A stretch of 64,000 nt of DNA from Mycobacterium sp. UM_CSW (lineage in GTDB: Bacteria; Actinomycetota; Actinomycetes; Mycobacteriales; Mycobacteriaceae): positions 32,520 through 96,519 of the forward strand of contig NZ_AUWQ01000028.1 in assembly GCF_000455205.1 (NCBI RefSeq), in the 5' to 3' direction. The position numbers and the translations under genes are program-made. The notes below the pieces were generated by a model. That model worked only from the letters and a program-made list of their open reading frames with translations, was not told where the DNA came from and did no database searches. This document shows positions 53,501-58,568 of the stretch, piece after piece. Each line of letters starts with the position of its first letter. The first letter of the stretch is position 1.

Positions 53501-53860
53501 CGCATCTTCGCCGCGTTCAACCGGCATGAACTGTATCCGACAACGGCTGATTGGGTGAACGCCGACCACAGGCAAGGGATAGCGTTTGCGCCCGGCGGCA
53601 TGACCGCGTATCTCCGTGCAGGGATGGATCTAACCCCCGACACCCCCACCTACATCGAGACTGTGCATCGGCTGAGCGACTTTGGAGTCGTCCTCACCCA
53701 CGTGATGAAGGGAACCTCGCAAGAAGGCTTCGACGCCGAGTGGCGCGAGATCGGCATTCTGACGGTAGATGGCGAGCTGATCAGCCGCTGCGAACTGTTC
53801 GACGAGGCAGACATCGACGCCGCGCTCGCCAGGTTCGACGAGCTCAATCGGCCTGGCTAG
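38567..53860 (+). CDS. Giant BTAD-cyclase-STAND-TPR protein with 28 NTF2-like domains
   Basis: 5097 codons without interruption, about 550 kDa. A winged helix (5-95) and BTAD (100-245) come first. A class III nucleotidyl cyclase (about 262-440) keeps both metal Asp (LLTDIEGST; RDGDYFGRAVNRAARL-type end), the Lys in LIKTRGEGD and the Asn/Arg pair. An AAA/STAND NTPase has Walker A GEPGVGKT (487-494) and Walker B VLILDDLHW (599-607). A TPR-like region (about 810-1265) is followed by two divergent and 13 paired NTF2/SnoaL-like units to the last residue. It probably couples ligand sensing to cyclic-nucleotide synthesis and transcription. Start GTG 38567; GTG 38585 is possible. The role is inferred. 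Confidence 0.95.
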   Translation: MTSLLEVELGVLGPLQVRRAGAPVTIPGAKPRAILTMLGLHVGSVVSADTLVELLWGEDPPRTAAKALQTHISSLRRTLGDGFVLTEGAGWTLAESEIDASRYKSAARRGRDAAAAGDTGQAVARFEEALELWRGIPELPDGRRGTSEKTRWIEGHAALVEDRADALLATGRAAEIIGELEAAVADAPLRERRWAQLMLALYRAGRQGEALGAYQRARTLLADELGVDPGPELRRLEAAIVAQDAALETPGAQNVPSVTRAVTFLLTDIEGSTAAWEADAGAMGVALARHDELVEQVVTSRGGRLIKTRGEGDATFSVFERPSAAAAAALELQDAITHEPWALREPMRVRVALHTGEAEFRDGDYFGRAVNRAARLRSLAAGGQILCSGATAELVIDSLPDDVALADLGTRQLRNLARPEHVFELRLETAEDHGAEVPGEAPLERPGLPAVLAGPGPFVGRGQELERLFSAWQTALAGGTNAVLIAGEPGVGKTRLAGEWSRQAYDQGALVIYGRCDEDLGAPYQPFAEALRSLVPCLGSSRLRELRGVEALLPLVPGLTDVLPDLATPTRADPDTERYALFDAVVALLGVASASAPVVLILDDLHWAAKPTLLLLRHLLRFGERARVQIIGTYRSTDLDRSHPLSAMLADLHRDGTANRLQLSGLDEDDVSAYVAEAGYNDEELARALASVTGGNPFFLIEALRHVEESGGRWDPSTLPQGVREAVSRRLSRLSPETNKALAAAAVVGSRFALELVERVVGDDLVDPFDEACKAGIVIEEPGGRYRFNHALVRQSLLAELPSVRRMRLHQRIATTLENEPGADDELLAELAHHYFECAWAGNAVKAVEYCRRAADQAMARLAYEGAADLYDRALHALEEIDDELPDRDDQIAELLIARCEALLAAGDVASAAGAVSQLQSATVDSARLAAWATCFDGQLSMLTDPERLDEIETAVGTAAATLAQLGDAAGEATAHTVRAGCLARLGRIGDCEIALDDALTAARRAREHRRVNAVLANAPLAALWGPNPVPRAGGRCLDVVRLLRITTDSPAVEATSTRCQAVLEAFRGRAAAARRMIDSARRTVTELGLRHALLEVEQFAGIVELVVDDPAAAEPHLRKACNGFRRMGLDADTAETAALLGRACLLLDREAEADELCTESERLAGHALKASIAWRTLRARLLSRAGHHGEARRVAEEAVSLAERTDALVDHGDACLSLATVLGVGGDAAGARAAAERALGLYERKGAAALAEKARGILGERGRPTTLSPPEPPTVELDNACVRAGEHMIDAIARQAWDEIAQLYSPNAVIESRRKIVGFARFTSGDWVPAQRPLVEAGDMRISQTVIAVRGNLLTLSRLRVESADLSPGAPYDEFLSLYGIDEEGRFDLQVWFDVDDMDAAVTELDVAHARFGEEQPSAPRLENAATRAYERVPPVAEAPPEPPSVEIDNAAVRVGERVMAAVHRGAWDEVEQLFAPDISIENRRKVVGLTLPSEEWRRGWRREVETSGMRVKHVMVAARGERLALARMQAGTEDVGPGAPYDELLHLYAIDEQGRVALQMFFDVEDMDAALAELDAAAARFEAAHPRSPLENAASRADDRIIALFASRCWEELGALLADEIRVDDRRRGFGRESNDRATEVANLRAIADLGAVRIDATPLAIRGDRLCLNRLRFEGQDARSEAQGADELLVEALSITQVDADGLILARTHFDSDDFDAAIKELDARYCAGEAAAYSRTWSVITGAYAALNRHEIAATTTDFASIDHRRGTKFMPGDLVAYVRATWELAQDGSTYIEAVHQLDNLGAVVTHVTRGTSREGFEAEWREAFLLAVQGDLLSRCELFDESDVDTAIARFEHLSRPTRRLENAASKVAERFLERFADRDWDAMTEIFADDFVSEDRRRVVGAGIRHGRDVEIASIRAGYDLGGTNMTSTTIATRGARLILTRTRHSGPDQAPEGFLVDSLAVVEINTDNRIAARVVFEPENMDAAFQELDTLYLAGEAAPHAHTWSVVSAVFAALKRHEMSPTTSDFVDVDRRRLAVETGGFEAYLRAIWDVTDYVSVYITAVHRLTELGAVVTHASHATSHEGLNAEWQNVNLLTFDGDLLSRVELFDEEDLDAALTRFEQLTQPAPRLENTASRMLERYFARFAARDWDVMAETLTDDFLTDDRRRVVNAGVRRGRDAEIANMQSFADIGIVNIAPTTIATRGERLVLCRHDVSFRDWAEAYDVISVVEITDTQISAHVMFDANDIDAAIAELDTRYLAGEAAANGQTWSVIAGAYAAANEHELRLTPDCITIDHRRTRAFAPGELTEYMRATWDLAPGVRTHVEAVHRLNSLGAVVTHAAHGTSKEGFDAEWREVIVLTIDGDLINRSELFDEAELDAALARFEQLSRPAPRLDNAASHALEQWLAHFATRDWDAMAALVADDYYGDDRRPVFGAGIQRGGDVMVRQFKTAADLDVTRAASDVVATRGNRVALTHTLFSRIDDGPDAFRVDVLYVVEINADERISALVAFDSSQSEAAIQELDARYLAGEASAYARTWSIITGVYAALNRREIAATTADFVSIDHRRGPKFAPGDLIAYVRASWDLAQDGRTHIETVHRLNNLGAVLTHVVHGTSQDGFEAEWREVVLLTVDDDLIRRSEMFDESDLDTAITRFEQLHPSTPQLENTATRVFERLYADIAAHEWDAVGQTSAENVSVDDRRRVVNAGVRLGRDDAIEATQATVDIGFTMTVVGALATRGDRIALTRVRVSGRDPEAVQNDALSIVEIDADDRIVAIVVFDLDDTDAAFAELDARYLTGEAAAHARSWSVIAGVFVAHNRRELPATTPDAVSIDHRRGAAFAPGEGFEYIRAGWDLDQNLNIYIETAHRLNDLGAVFTWTGHGTSREGFDAEWRGVTLMTVDGEMLSRMEVFDEADLDSALARFDQLNRPAPQLENEASRAYERFRTYFAARDWAAMAELLTADTSVDDHRRVVNAETRRGRDVEIANMRAFADIGAKTSTATVIATRGERLVLCRTCISSEDNHAEGFRIEMLIIVETSPDKRILARAAYDPEDIEAAFAELDARYLTGEAAAHARTWSVLLQAYAALNKHEMPSTTPDWVNIDHRRGASFASGEMPALLDAAWNLTTDLRHSIEAVHRLNDLGAVVTNTSHETSHDGFDAEWRVITIGTVEGDMLSRTEVFDEADLDVALARFDELTQQAPRLENVATRVWERLYSYMAAGDWHAVTQLTCENASVDDRRRVVNAGILHGRDANIKAAQATVEVGFTMTMVGVLAIRGTRLALTRVRVSGREPEAIQNDSLSIVEIDADERIVGVVVLDLDATNAAVAELDARYLAGEAAPHAHTWTLVAGLYATLNRHELPQTTPDFVDIDHRRLAAFAPGDMVEFARTAFDQLPDISFRIEAVHRLSNLGAVVTQALRGTSREGFEAEWREIHLTMVDGDQFSHSEIFDEADLEAALARFEELHAPRLANAASRMYVRFNTYLAARDWDAMAEMITDDILSDDRRRVVSAGIQRGRDAQTANLRAIVDVGVKNFESSVIATRGERLVLTRARVSGDERPEAFGSELLSVIEIDTDNRIAAGILFDLDDIDAAFEELEVRYLAGEAAAHAQTWSLITRACAAFNHHELPATTPDSIYIDHRPVVTIEAVDLDEFTRATRDLAPGVRIHIEAVHSLRDLGAVVTLTASGISQNGFDAEWRMVDMFTVDGDLISRNELFDEADLDAALERFDELSRPALKNPASEAYERICRYLDARDWDAVADLCTEDVTVDDRRRVVNAGLRTGRDAAVADLQVAAQIGFTYKMLNVIATRGGRLALMRVRASGRDPDTIANDAPNVVELDSDGRISAAVVFDLEDIDAAFAELDARYLAGEAAAYSRTWSVIAGGHAGFNGQEAAATTPDVVYIDRRPVVSLEGVELSAAQRAVWDLTPNATGYVEVVHRLSELGTVITQAVTGTSREGFTAEWRMIAVCMVEGDLLCRYEVFDEADLDAALARFDELQPQARLVENAASQVVQRFWTCLATRDWEAMAETMADDFSSHDHRRVVNAGVLRGRDVNIANMRAVDEVGFEGLTSTVIATRGERLALSRIRSSAEGLEAGEISAEMLGVFEIDADNRLTGGGIFDAEDIDAAFAELDSRYLAGEAGAHAQTWSAIARACARFNRHELPATTPDWVTVDHRPVATFEAGDLAAFLSATWDLMPHASIYIEAVHRLNNLGAVVTHAVQGISQQGSHVEWRQIGILTVDGERLSRSEIFDEADLDAVLARFEELQPQAPRLENAATRIIARYQACFTARDWAAMAELLADDIVADDRRHVVNAGVRRGRDVHIADNEATVEVSAPTFSSSVIATRGARLALAHVRTFNRGMTGEVGAEALGIAEIDVDERIVAMVMFDPDDTDAAFEELDTRYLAGEAAAYAHTWSVIAPICAAFNRKELFATTPDPIYIDHRPLVSIEGADLAASIRAVWDLTSKATVRIEAVHQLSERGAVFTEVLNMTSREGFDAEMRMIMMFTVEGDLISGVEVFDEENLGAALTHFEELQPQTPRPENAASQAAERFFAYLATHNWAPMADILADDSFSDDRRRVVNAGLWQSRDIVIAKLRETTDYGVAIAISGIIATRGRRLVLSCVRWSANDEGPEAFPSEALCVTEIEADNRIAAIIMFDPDDTDAAFEELDARYLAGEAATHAHTLGLVTRAYAALNRRQLPEAAADWVNIDHRRLAPIPAGGLSAYLLATWDLSPQSGIRIEAVHRLSKVGAVVTQVVKGTSHHGFEAEWRTIDLSIYDGDKIKRTELFDEDDLDAALARFDELNRPPPLENKATRTWSRMADATNHRDMEGFLALTAADLRYEDRRKGLRDEFRGPARQKAVQAMFDSIPISVRVTADPIAIRGSRLSLIHVCYRDTDYSDRPVTVEFLQVAEVDDDGLMRYGVSFDTDEVDAAFEELNSRYLAGEAAAHSHTWSAIVRIFAAFNRHELYPTTADWVNADHRQGIAFAPGGMTAYLRAGMDLTPDTPTYIETVHRLSDFGVVLTHVMKGTSQEGFDAEWREIGILTVDGELISRCELFDEADIDAALARFDELNRPG
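42392..43339 (+). repeat. Two divergent leading NTF2-like domains of the giant protein
   Basis: Two single domains (from aa 1276 and aa 1447) precede the regular array. Both start VE(L/I)DNA-x-VR-x-GE and end FDV-DDMDAA-x-x-ELD. The linker between them contains RLENAATRAYERV, the opening of a regular unit, followed at once by the Pro-rich sequence that begins the next leading domain. This looks like a recombination scar. Confidence 0.75.
43340..53857 (+). repeat. 13 tandem 0.8-kb units, each two NTF2/SnoaL-like domains
   Basis: Units begin at a conserved LENAAS-type motif at 43340, 44165, 44975, 45773, 46586, 47393, 48206, 49007, 49811, 50618, 51431, 52241 and 53051, giving lengths of 266-275 aa. 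Domain A (about 145 aa) carries RDWDAMAEL, DDRRRVVNAG, IATRGERLAL and ends ELDARYLAGEA. Domain B (about 125 aa) carries TWSVI-x-G-x-YAALNRHE, IDHRR, LGAVVTH-x-x-x-GTSREGF and ends FDEADLDAALARFEEL. Units have diverged to clearly different sequences, so the array is old and selected. Confidence 0.92.
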
Positions 53861-56784
53861 CGACGCCTGGCGATCGCCGAAACGGCCCTGCGCCGCACCA
53901 CCAAGACGAGAGCTAAGGCCACCACGGCCAGCACTGGTATCCACGGGATGAGGAATCCGACAGCCATCACGACGCCGTGGACAGCGAAGAGCAGCGACTG
54001 CCACCCGTGCTGGAGTGCGTTCAGGAAACCTGGCTGAGGAACCGCCGCCGGTTTGGTCGAGAGGCTGACGTTGATCGTCGCGTAGGAAACCTGGTCGCCA
54101 AGCGTGGCACGCTGCGCCCGCAGCGAGTCCAACTCGGCTTGTCGCTGGGTCAGCGATGACTCCGCCGCGAGCAGGTCGGCGACGTTCCCGGCCCGGCCCA
54201 TCAGTTGCAGCAGTCGATTGACCGAGGTCTGCAACGCCTCGATGCGGGCATCGAGGTCGACGCGCTGCGACGTCACGTCGTTGTGCCCGATCGACATCGA
54301 GTCGACGGTCCCCAGTTTCTTGGCGTCTGCCAGAACACCATCGAGTTTGTCGGCGGGAACGCGCAACACGAGATCCACTGTCGGCGAGGAAGATCCTGAT
54401 CGCTCCGATCGCGAGTCCACTCGCCCGCTGGCATCGGTGACCGCGGCGACGAGCCGGTCGGCCGCCTGGGCAGGCTCGGAGACGATCATCTGCATCGAGC
54501 CCGTCGTGATGATGTCGCGTTTGAAGGTGGCGTCCGCGGGCGCCTGCGGTGGTGGCGGTGCTTCCGGTAGCGAGACGGTGTTCTCGGGGACGCCGGCCCT
54601 CGTCCCGGACGTCTGGCCCGCGGCGCCCCTATCCTCTGATGCTGGAATCTTGCCGTTCACAATGCCGTCGGCCGTCGGGGCGGGGTGACCGTCCCGACTA
54701 GCCGACCACGTCCAGCCACCGCCGATGAGCAGCGCACCGACCACCGCCGCCGCAATCACGTTGCGCAGCTTGACGGTTCGTGCCTGTGATTGCCCCGACG
54801 CCGGCGCCCTCGTGGACGGTGCGGGTTGGCTCGGCATCACGGCGGCCCCGGCCAACGGCGGTGGGGGGAGGGCCGCTGCAAACACGGCATGGTCTGGCGC
54901 CCGGACCGGCTCCCAGCCGGCCGGCGCCTCGACGGGTTGCATCACGCGGTGCGGCACTTCACCGTCGGCAACGACGCGGCTGTCCACCGCAACGAACGCC
55001 GTAAACCTGCACAACACACCAAACCGCAACGACGTCTCGACAATTCGCTTCTCCAAGTCCTCCGTGGGGGCCGAAGCATAGCGGTCCTCGAGATCACGTA
55101 GATGGGCGCGGGCCCACTGCGCCGTAACGGCCGGGGCGTCAACGCGCCGTCCGGCGACGGTGACTGACGAGTCCCCGCCCTCCCCCGTCGTGCCGCGCAG
55201 CGTCAGGGAACCGGACGCGCTCCCCCGGTACCGCCCGCTCACGACGAGCGGCACCCCCGGGAACAGGTCGGGCAGCCGAGCGGGGGTCACGGTGTCCTCG
55301 ATGACTGCCAGCCCCTCCGCGCGCAGCGACAGCGAGTGCGCAAGCGGCGCGCCGATGCGGCGGTGGATGGCGTCCATCGCCTCGTCGAGGCGGTCCTCGC
55401 TTTCCACCAGCTCGCAGCGTCCGCCCCCGACACTGGCCAGGCGCCAAAGGAATCCGGCGTTGACGGCCTGGTCGACACCGACCGCGTGCACGCGCACCCG
55501 GTGCAGGTCGCCGGAAAGCTCGTGTAGGAGTTGGTCCTCGTTGCCGACCTGGCCGTCGGTGACGAGGACGACGACGGCGTCCCGCGCTTCGCCGTTGCGC
55601 GACCCGCCCAGCAACGCGAGGGCCTGCCGCAACGGCGCGACCATCTCGGTGCCGCCGCGCGCGTCGACGCGGGACAGATGCTCGACGGCGCGGTACCGGT
55701 GCTTATCGCTGGCCTCGACCAGCCCGTCGGGCAGCCCCGCGGTTCCGTCGATCCGATCGTCAAATGTCAGTACCGCGAACCGATCTCCGGTGGTGAGCGT
55801 GTCGACGATGCGCGCCGCGGCACGGCGGGCCGCCACCATCTTCCAGCCGGCCATACTGCCGGAGCGGTCGAGCACCAGCACCAGGTCGCGCGGGCGCGGC
55901 GGCGCGCTGGACGCCGGCGGCAACACGGTCAGCTGATAGGTTCCCTCGTCGCCCTCCGAATCGGGCACCAGCACAAGCGAATCGGTGACGTCGTCGACGC
56001 CGTACCGCAGCCGCAGGACAAAATCCCGGTTGGCCCGCTCACCGGGGTGTACCCGTATCCGCCCGTCGTCGCTGGAAACGGCGTGCAGGCTCGAACGCAC
56101 CTCGGACAGCGTGAGACCGGCGGGGTCGATGCCGACCTCGATGGACAGCGGAACCGGGTGTGGGAAACCGGGCAGCAGCACGGGTGGCGTGATGCGCGAC
56201 GCGTCGGGCACCGCGTCGGTGTCGTCGGCATGCCCGTCGCCGACCGCGATGTCCGCGAGCGCGCGGCCCGGAATGTACCGCGGCGCAACCACAAGCGGGA
56301 AGCGGAACGTCGCCTCGCCGTCCGCATAGGCCAGGGGGATGACGAGCGTCAGGGCGATGCTGACCCGTTCGCCGGGCAGGATATTGCCGACACGCATGGT
56401 GAAAACATCCGGCCGCTCCTCCTCGGCGATGGACGCGCGCCGGCCCGACGCGATGGCGTCGTCGTAGGCCTGGCGGGCGGCCTCCCGCTCCCTCAGCTCG
56501 GCCTCGACGACCCGCCCGTCGGCCGTCATCTGCATCCGCGTGAGCGCCCCTCGATCTGGCAGCGGGAACACGTAGCTGGCCTCCAGGGGTACGTCAAAGG
56601 CATTGACGAAGTCCTGCGTCAGCTCGACCAGGCTGGTGAGCCCGGTGATCTCGGCGCGTACGTCGATGCGCTCCAGCGGTAGGTTGCCGCGCTCGGTGCT
56701 CAGAGCGCCAAACCCGGCCTCGTCGTCCGGGGCGGCCACCCGATCGGTTTCGGCGTCGCTCATCGACGTGATGCGGACGGTCAT
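53857..56784 (-). CDS. VIT/vWA protein fused to a DUF4349 membrane domain
   Basis: 975 aa. Residues about 25-160 form a VIT domain (VELTQDFVNAFDVPLEASYVF, split by charged residues). Residues about 298-470 are a von Willebrand A domain with MIDAS Asp306-x-Ser308-x-Ser310 (LDRSGSMAG) and VLVTDGQVGNED. A TM helix (NVIAAAVVGALLIGGGW) and a Pro-rich linker follow, then a DUF4349 region (ITTGSMQMIVSEPAQAAD, coiled-coil, DQVSYATINVSL) and a final TM helix with a basic tail. It is translationally coupled to the MerR gene (ATGA) and overlaps the giant gene tail to tail. Probably an adhesion or metal-dependent binding protein; function unknown. Confidence 0.88.
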   Translation of the reverse strand: MTVRITSMSDAETDRVAAPDDEAGFGALSTERGNLPLERIDVRAEITGLTSLVELTQDFVNAFDVPLEASYVFPLPDRGALTRMQMTADGRVVEAELREREAARQAYDDAIASGRRASIAEEERPDVFTMRVGNILPGERVSIALTLVIPLAYADGEATFRFPLVVAPRYIPGRALADIAVGDGHADDTDAVPDASRITPPVLLPGFPHPVPLSIEVGIDPAGLTLSEVRSSLHAVSSDDGRIRVHPGERANRDFVLRLRYGVDDVTDSLVLVPDSEGDEGTYQLTVLPPASSAPPRPRDLVLVLDRSGSMAGWKMVAARRAAARIVDTLTTGDRFAVLTFDDRIDGTAGLPDGLVEASDKHRYRAVEHLSRVDARGGTEMVAPLRQALALLGGSRNGEARDAVVVLVTDGQVGNEDQLLHELSGDLHRVRVHAVGVDQAVNAGFLWRLASVGGGRCELVESEDRLDEAMDAIHRRIGAPLAHSLSLRAEGLAVIEDTVTPARLPDLFPGVPLVVSGRYRGSASGSLTLRGTTGEGGDSSVTVAGRRVDAPAVTAQWARAHLRDLEDRYASAPTEDLEKRIVETSLRFGVLCRFTAFVAVDSRVVADGEVPHRVMQPVEAPAGWEPVRAPDHAVFAAALPPPPLAGAAVMPSQPAPSTRAPASGQSQARTVKLRNVIAAAVVGALLIGGGWTWSASRDGHPAPTADGIVNGKIPASEDRGAAGQTSGTRAGVPENTVSLPEAPPPPQAPADATFKRDIITTGSMQMIVSEPAQAADRLVAAVTDASGRVDSRSERSGSSSPTVDLVLRVPADKLDGVLADAKKLGTVDSMSIGHNDVTSQRVDLDARIEALQTSVNRLLQLMGRAGNVADLLAAESSLTQRQAELDSLRAQRATLGDQVSYATINVSLSTKPAAVPQPGFLNALQHGWQSLLFAVHGVVMAVGFLIPWIPVLAVVALALVLVVRRRAVSAIARRR

Positions 56785-57410
56785 GAGGGGCTCCGTTCAT
56801 CAGGGGTCAGCAGGCCACGCTCGGCCAGCAGTTCGAGCAGCGGCCGGGCGGCCGCACGGATGGCGTCGATGTCGTCGTCGTCGGGTCTGCCGCCGCCCCC
56901 CGATCCGGTCGGCAGCAGCAACAGCGCTCCGCCCGGCAGGCTCACGGCCGCCAGCTTCGTGACACTGTCAGCGCCGTCGCCGTTGGCCACCGGTTCGGCG
57001 GCGGCGGGTGGCTCGGCCCAGAAGCGCTGTCGGCGAACGGGAGTCCGCACCGGCTCCGCCGGCTCCGTCGCCTCCGCCGCGATGAGTTCATCGGGCACGG
57101 CGGCGACTTTGCGCAGCGTCTCGTCCGTCGCGCCGGCGAACTCGGCCTGGATGTCGGCGAGCGAGCGGCCCTCGGCCTGGCGCCGTTTCACCGCAACAAT
57201 CTGCAGCAGGTGCCGCGGGCCGTAAAGCGCCGTACGTCCTTGCGTGGTCGGCCGGTCGACGAGACCGGTCGTCGTGTACCACCGGACAGCTCGCCGATCG
57301 GGCAGCCCCCGGACCCGCCCGTTGGGCGCGCCCGGATACGCGGGATCGGCCAGCCCGGCGGCCACCCGCCGAACCAGCTCGTCCAGCGTCCAGGACGCCA
57401 CGTCGGCCAT
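56781..57410 (-). CDS. MerR-family regulator
   Basis: 209 aa. The N-terminal winged helix contains GLPDRRAVRWYTTTGLVDRPTTQGRTALYG and the following helix RHLLQIVAVKRRQAEGRSL, cut by small variations, which is the MerR DNA-binding core. The C-terminal half is acidic, Pro/Ala-rich and lacks metal-binding Cys. It overlaps the VIT/vWA gene by four bases, so it regulates that gene and itself. A double palindrome in front of its start is the likely operator. Confidence 0.88.
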   Translation of the reverse strand: MADVASWTLDELVRRVAAGLADPAYPGAPNGRVRGLPDRRAVRWYTTTGLVDRPTTQGRTALYGPRHLLQIVAVKRRQAEGRSLADIQAEFAGATDETLRKVAAVPDELIAAEATEPAEPVRTPVRRQRFWAEPPAAAEPVANGDGADSVTKLAAVSLPGGALLLLPTGSGGGGRPDDDDIDAIRAAARPLLELLAERGLLTPDERSPS

Positions 57411-57420
57411 AAGTCGATAT

Positions 57421-57445
57421 TGACACTGTCACGATGACACTGTCA
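57421..57445. promoter_or_regulatory. Double TGACA-N-TGTCA palindrome (MerR operator)
   Basis: TGACACTGTCA occurs at 57421-57431 and 57435-57445, a 14-bp period. Each copy is itself an 11-bp palindrome. On the minus strand a TTGACA box forms one end and an over-long spacer separates it from the AT-rich -10 zone beside the MerR ATG, the arrangement MerR activators need. The divergent PE gene starts 100 bases to the right and could share the site. Confidence 0.7.
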
Positions 57446-57544
57446 AGGTTTTGGCTACAGCTCGATTACCGATGCAGCGAAAACGCGTCTGCCGGATCAA
57501 GACGTGAATACGCTTCATCCGCACAGGGACAAGGGAGGAACGGC

Positions 57545-58534
57545 GTGTCGCTTCTGATCGTGGCCCCGGAGTTGTTGACGTCGGCCGCCGCGGATTTGGA
57601 GAGCATCGGCTCGTCGGTGAGCGCGGCGCATCTGGCGGCCGCCGTTCCGACGACGGGGATGGCGGCAGCTGCCGCCGACGAGGTCTCGCAAGCGGTGGCG
57701 GCGCTATTCGCCGCCTGCGGGCAGGAGTATCAGGCGCTCAGCGCCCGGGCCGGCGCGTTTCAACAGCAGTTTGCGCAGGCTCTCAACACGGCGGCCGGCT
57801 CGTATGTCGCCGCGGACGAAGCGGGCGCGTCACTGCTTAATGCGGTCAACGCGTCCGCCGAGGCGGTGTTGGGCCGCCCGCTGATCGGCGTCGGAGGTGC
57901 CGCCGGGACGGGCGTGGCCGACGCGGCGATCAACGACCTGAACCTGCTCGCCCAGCGCGAGTTCGGCATCTACAACTTTCGCGACTGGCGCGGATGGGCC
58001 GCGTTTTTGTTGGACTACACGTGGGGCTTCGAGGGCACGGCACTGGGCTACGGCGTGCAAGCCCTCAATGCGTTCACGCCCAACGGGGGCGGCTACGACG
58101 CCGCCTTCAGCGCGCTGGTGGGTTCCCACGTCTACCGTGGCGGCATCGGGCTGCCCGGCTTTGCCACCACGATGGGCAACGTCACCACCCATCTCGGAAC
58201 CGGTCCGGGTGCCAACGACGTCATGGTCAACCACGAAGAGGTCCACGTCTGGCAGAGCAGGCTCTTCGGCCCGCTGTTCCAAACCAGTTACGCCGCTTGG
58301 GCGGTCGGCGGCTACTTCGTGGGGACGGGCTACTGGTTACTGCACCCGAACCTGGACTGGTTCAGCCTGGTCGAGACGGCGTCGTATTACGACAATCCTT
58401 GGGAGGTATGGGCCTACGCCAACGACAACAACTGGCCGCCGCCCGGCGCGAACCCGGCGCTGCTGTGGCCGGCCTGGACCGACCCCGTCCTGCTCTCACC
58501 GATCTGGATGGAGCCGATCAAGCCGTTCCTGTAG
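57545..58534 (+). CDS. PE-family protein with HEEVH-containing C-terminal domain
   Basis: 329 aa from a GTG with GGGAGGA upstream. Residues 1-100 are a PE domain (MSLLIVAPELLTSAAADL, then GQEYQALSARAGAFQQQFAQ, with PE at 8-9), the ESX-5 export module. The C-terminal 200 residues are unique: GRPLIG link, then Trp/Tyr-rich sequence with VNHEEVHVWQSRLFGPLF. H230-E231-x-x-H234 fits a zincin metalloprotease motif. No PGRS repeats. A protease activity is a hypothesis. Confidence 0.85.
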   Translation: MSLLIVAPELLTSAAADLESIGSSVSAAHLAAAVPTTGMAAAAADEVSQAVAALFAACGQEYQALSARAGAFQQQFAQALNTAAGSYVAADEAGASLLNAVNASAEAVLGRPLIGVGGAAGTGVADAAINDLNLLAQREFGIYNFRDWRGWAAFLLDYTWGFEGTALGYGVQALNAFTPNGGGYDAAFSALVGSHVYRGGIGLPGFATTMGNVTTHLGTGPGANDVMVNHEEVHVWQSRLFGPLFQTSYAAWAVGGYFVGTGYWLLHPNLDWFSLVETASYYDNPWEVWAYANDNNWPPPGANPALLWPAWTDPVLLSPIWMEPIKPFL

Positions 58535-58568
58535 CCGGTCGCTCAATCCCGTTGGAATACCAATCAGT

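Noticed and set aside
43340-53857. Repeat array as a CRISPR, transposon or assembly artefact
   Set aside because: Units of about 810 bp stay in frame across 10.5 kb, differ substantially in sequence and keep conserved protein motifs, so this is a coding array of diverged domains.
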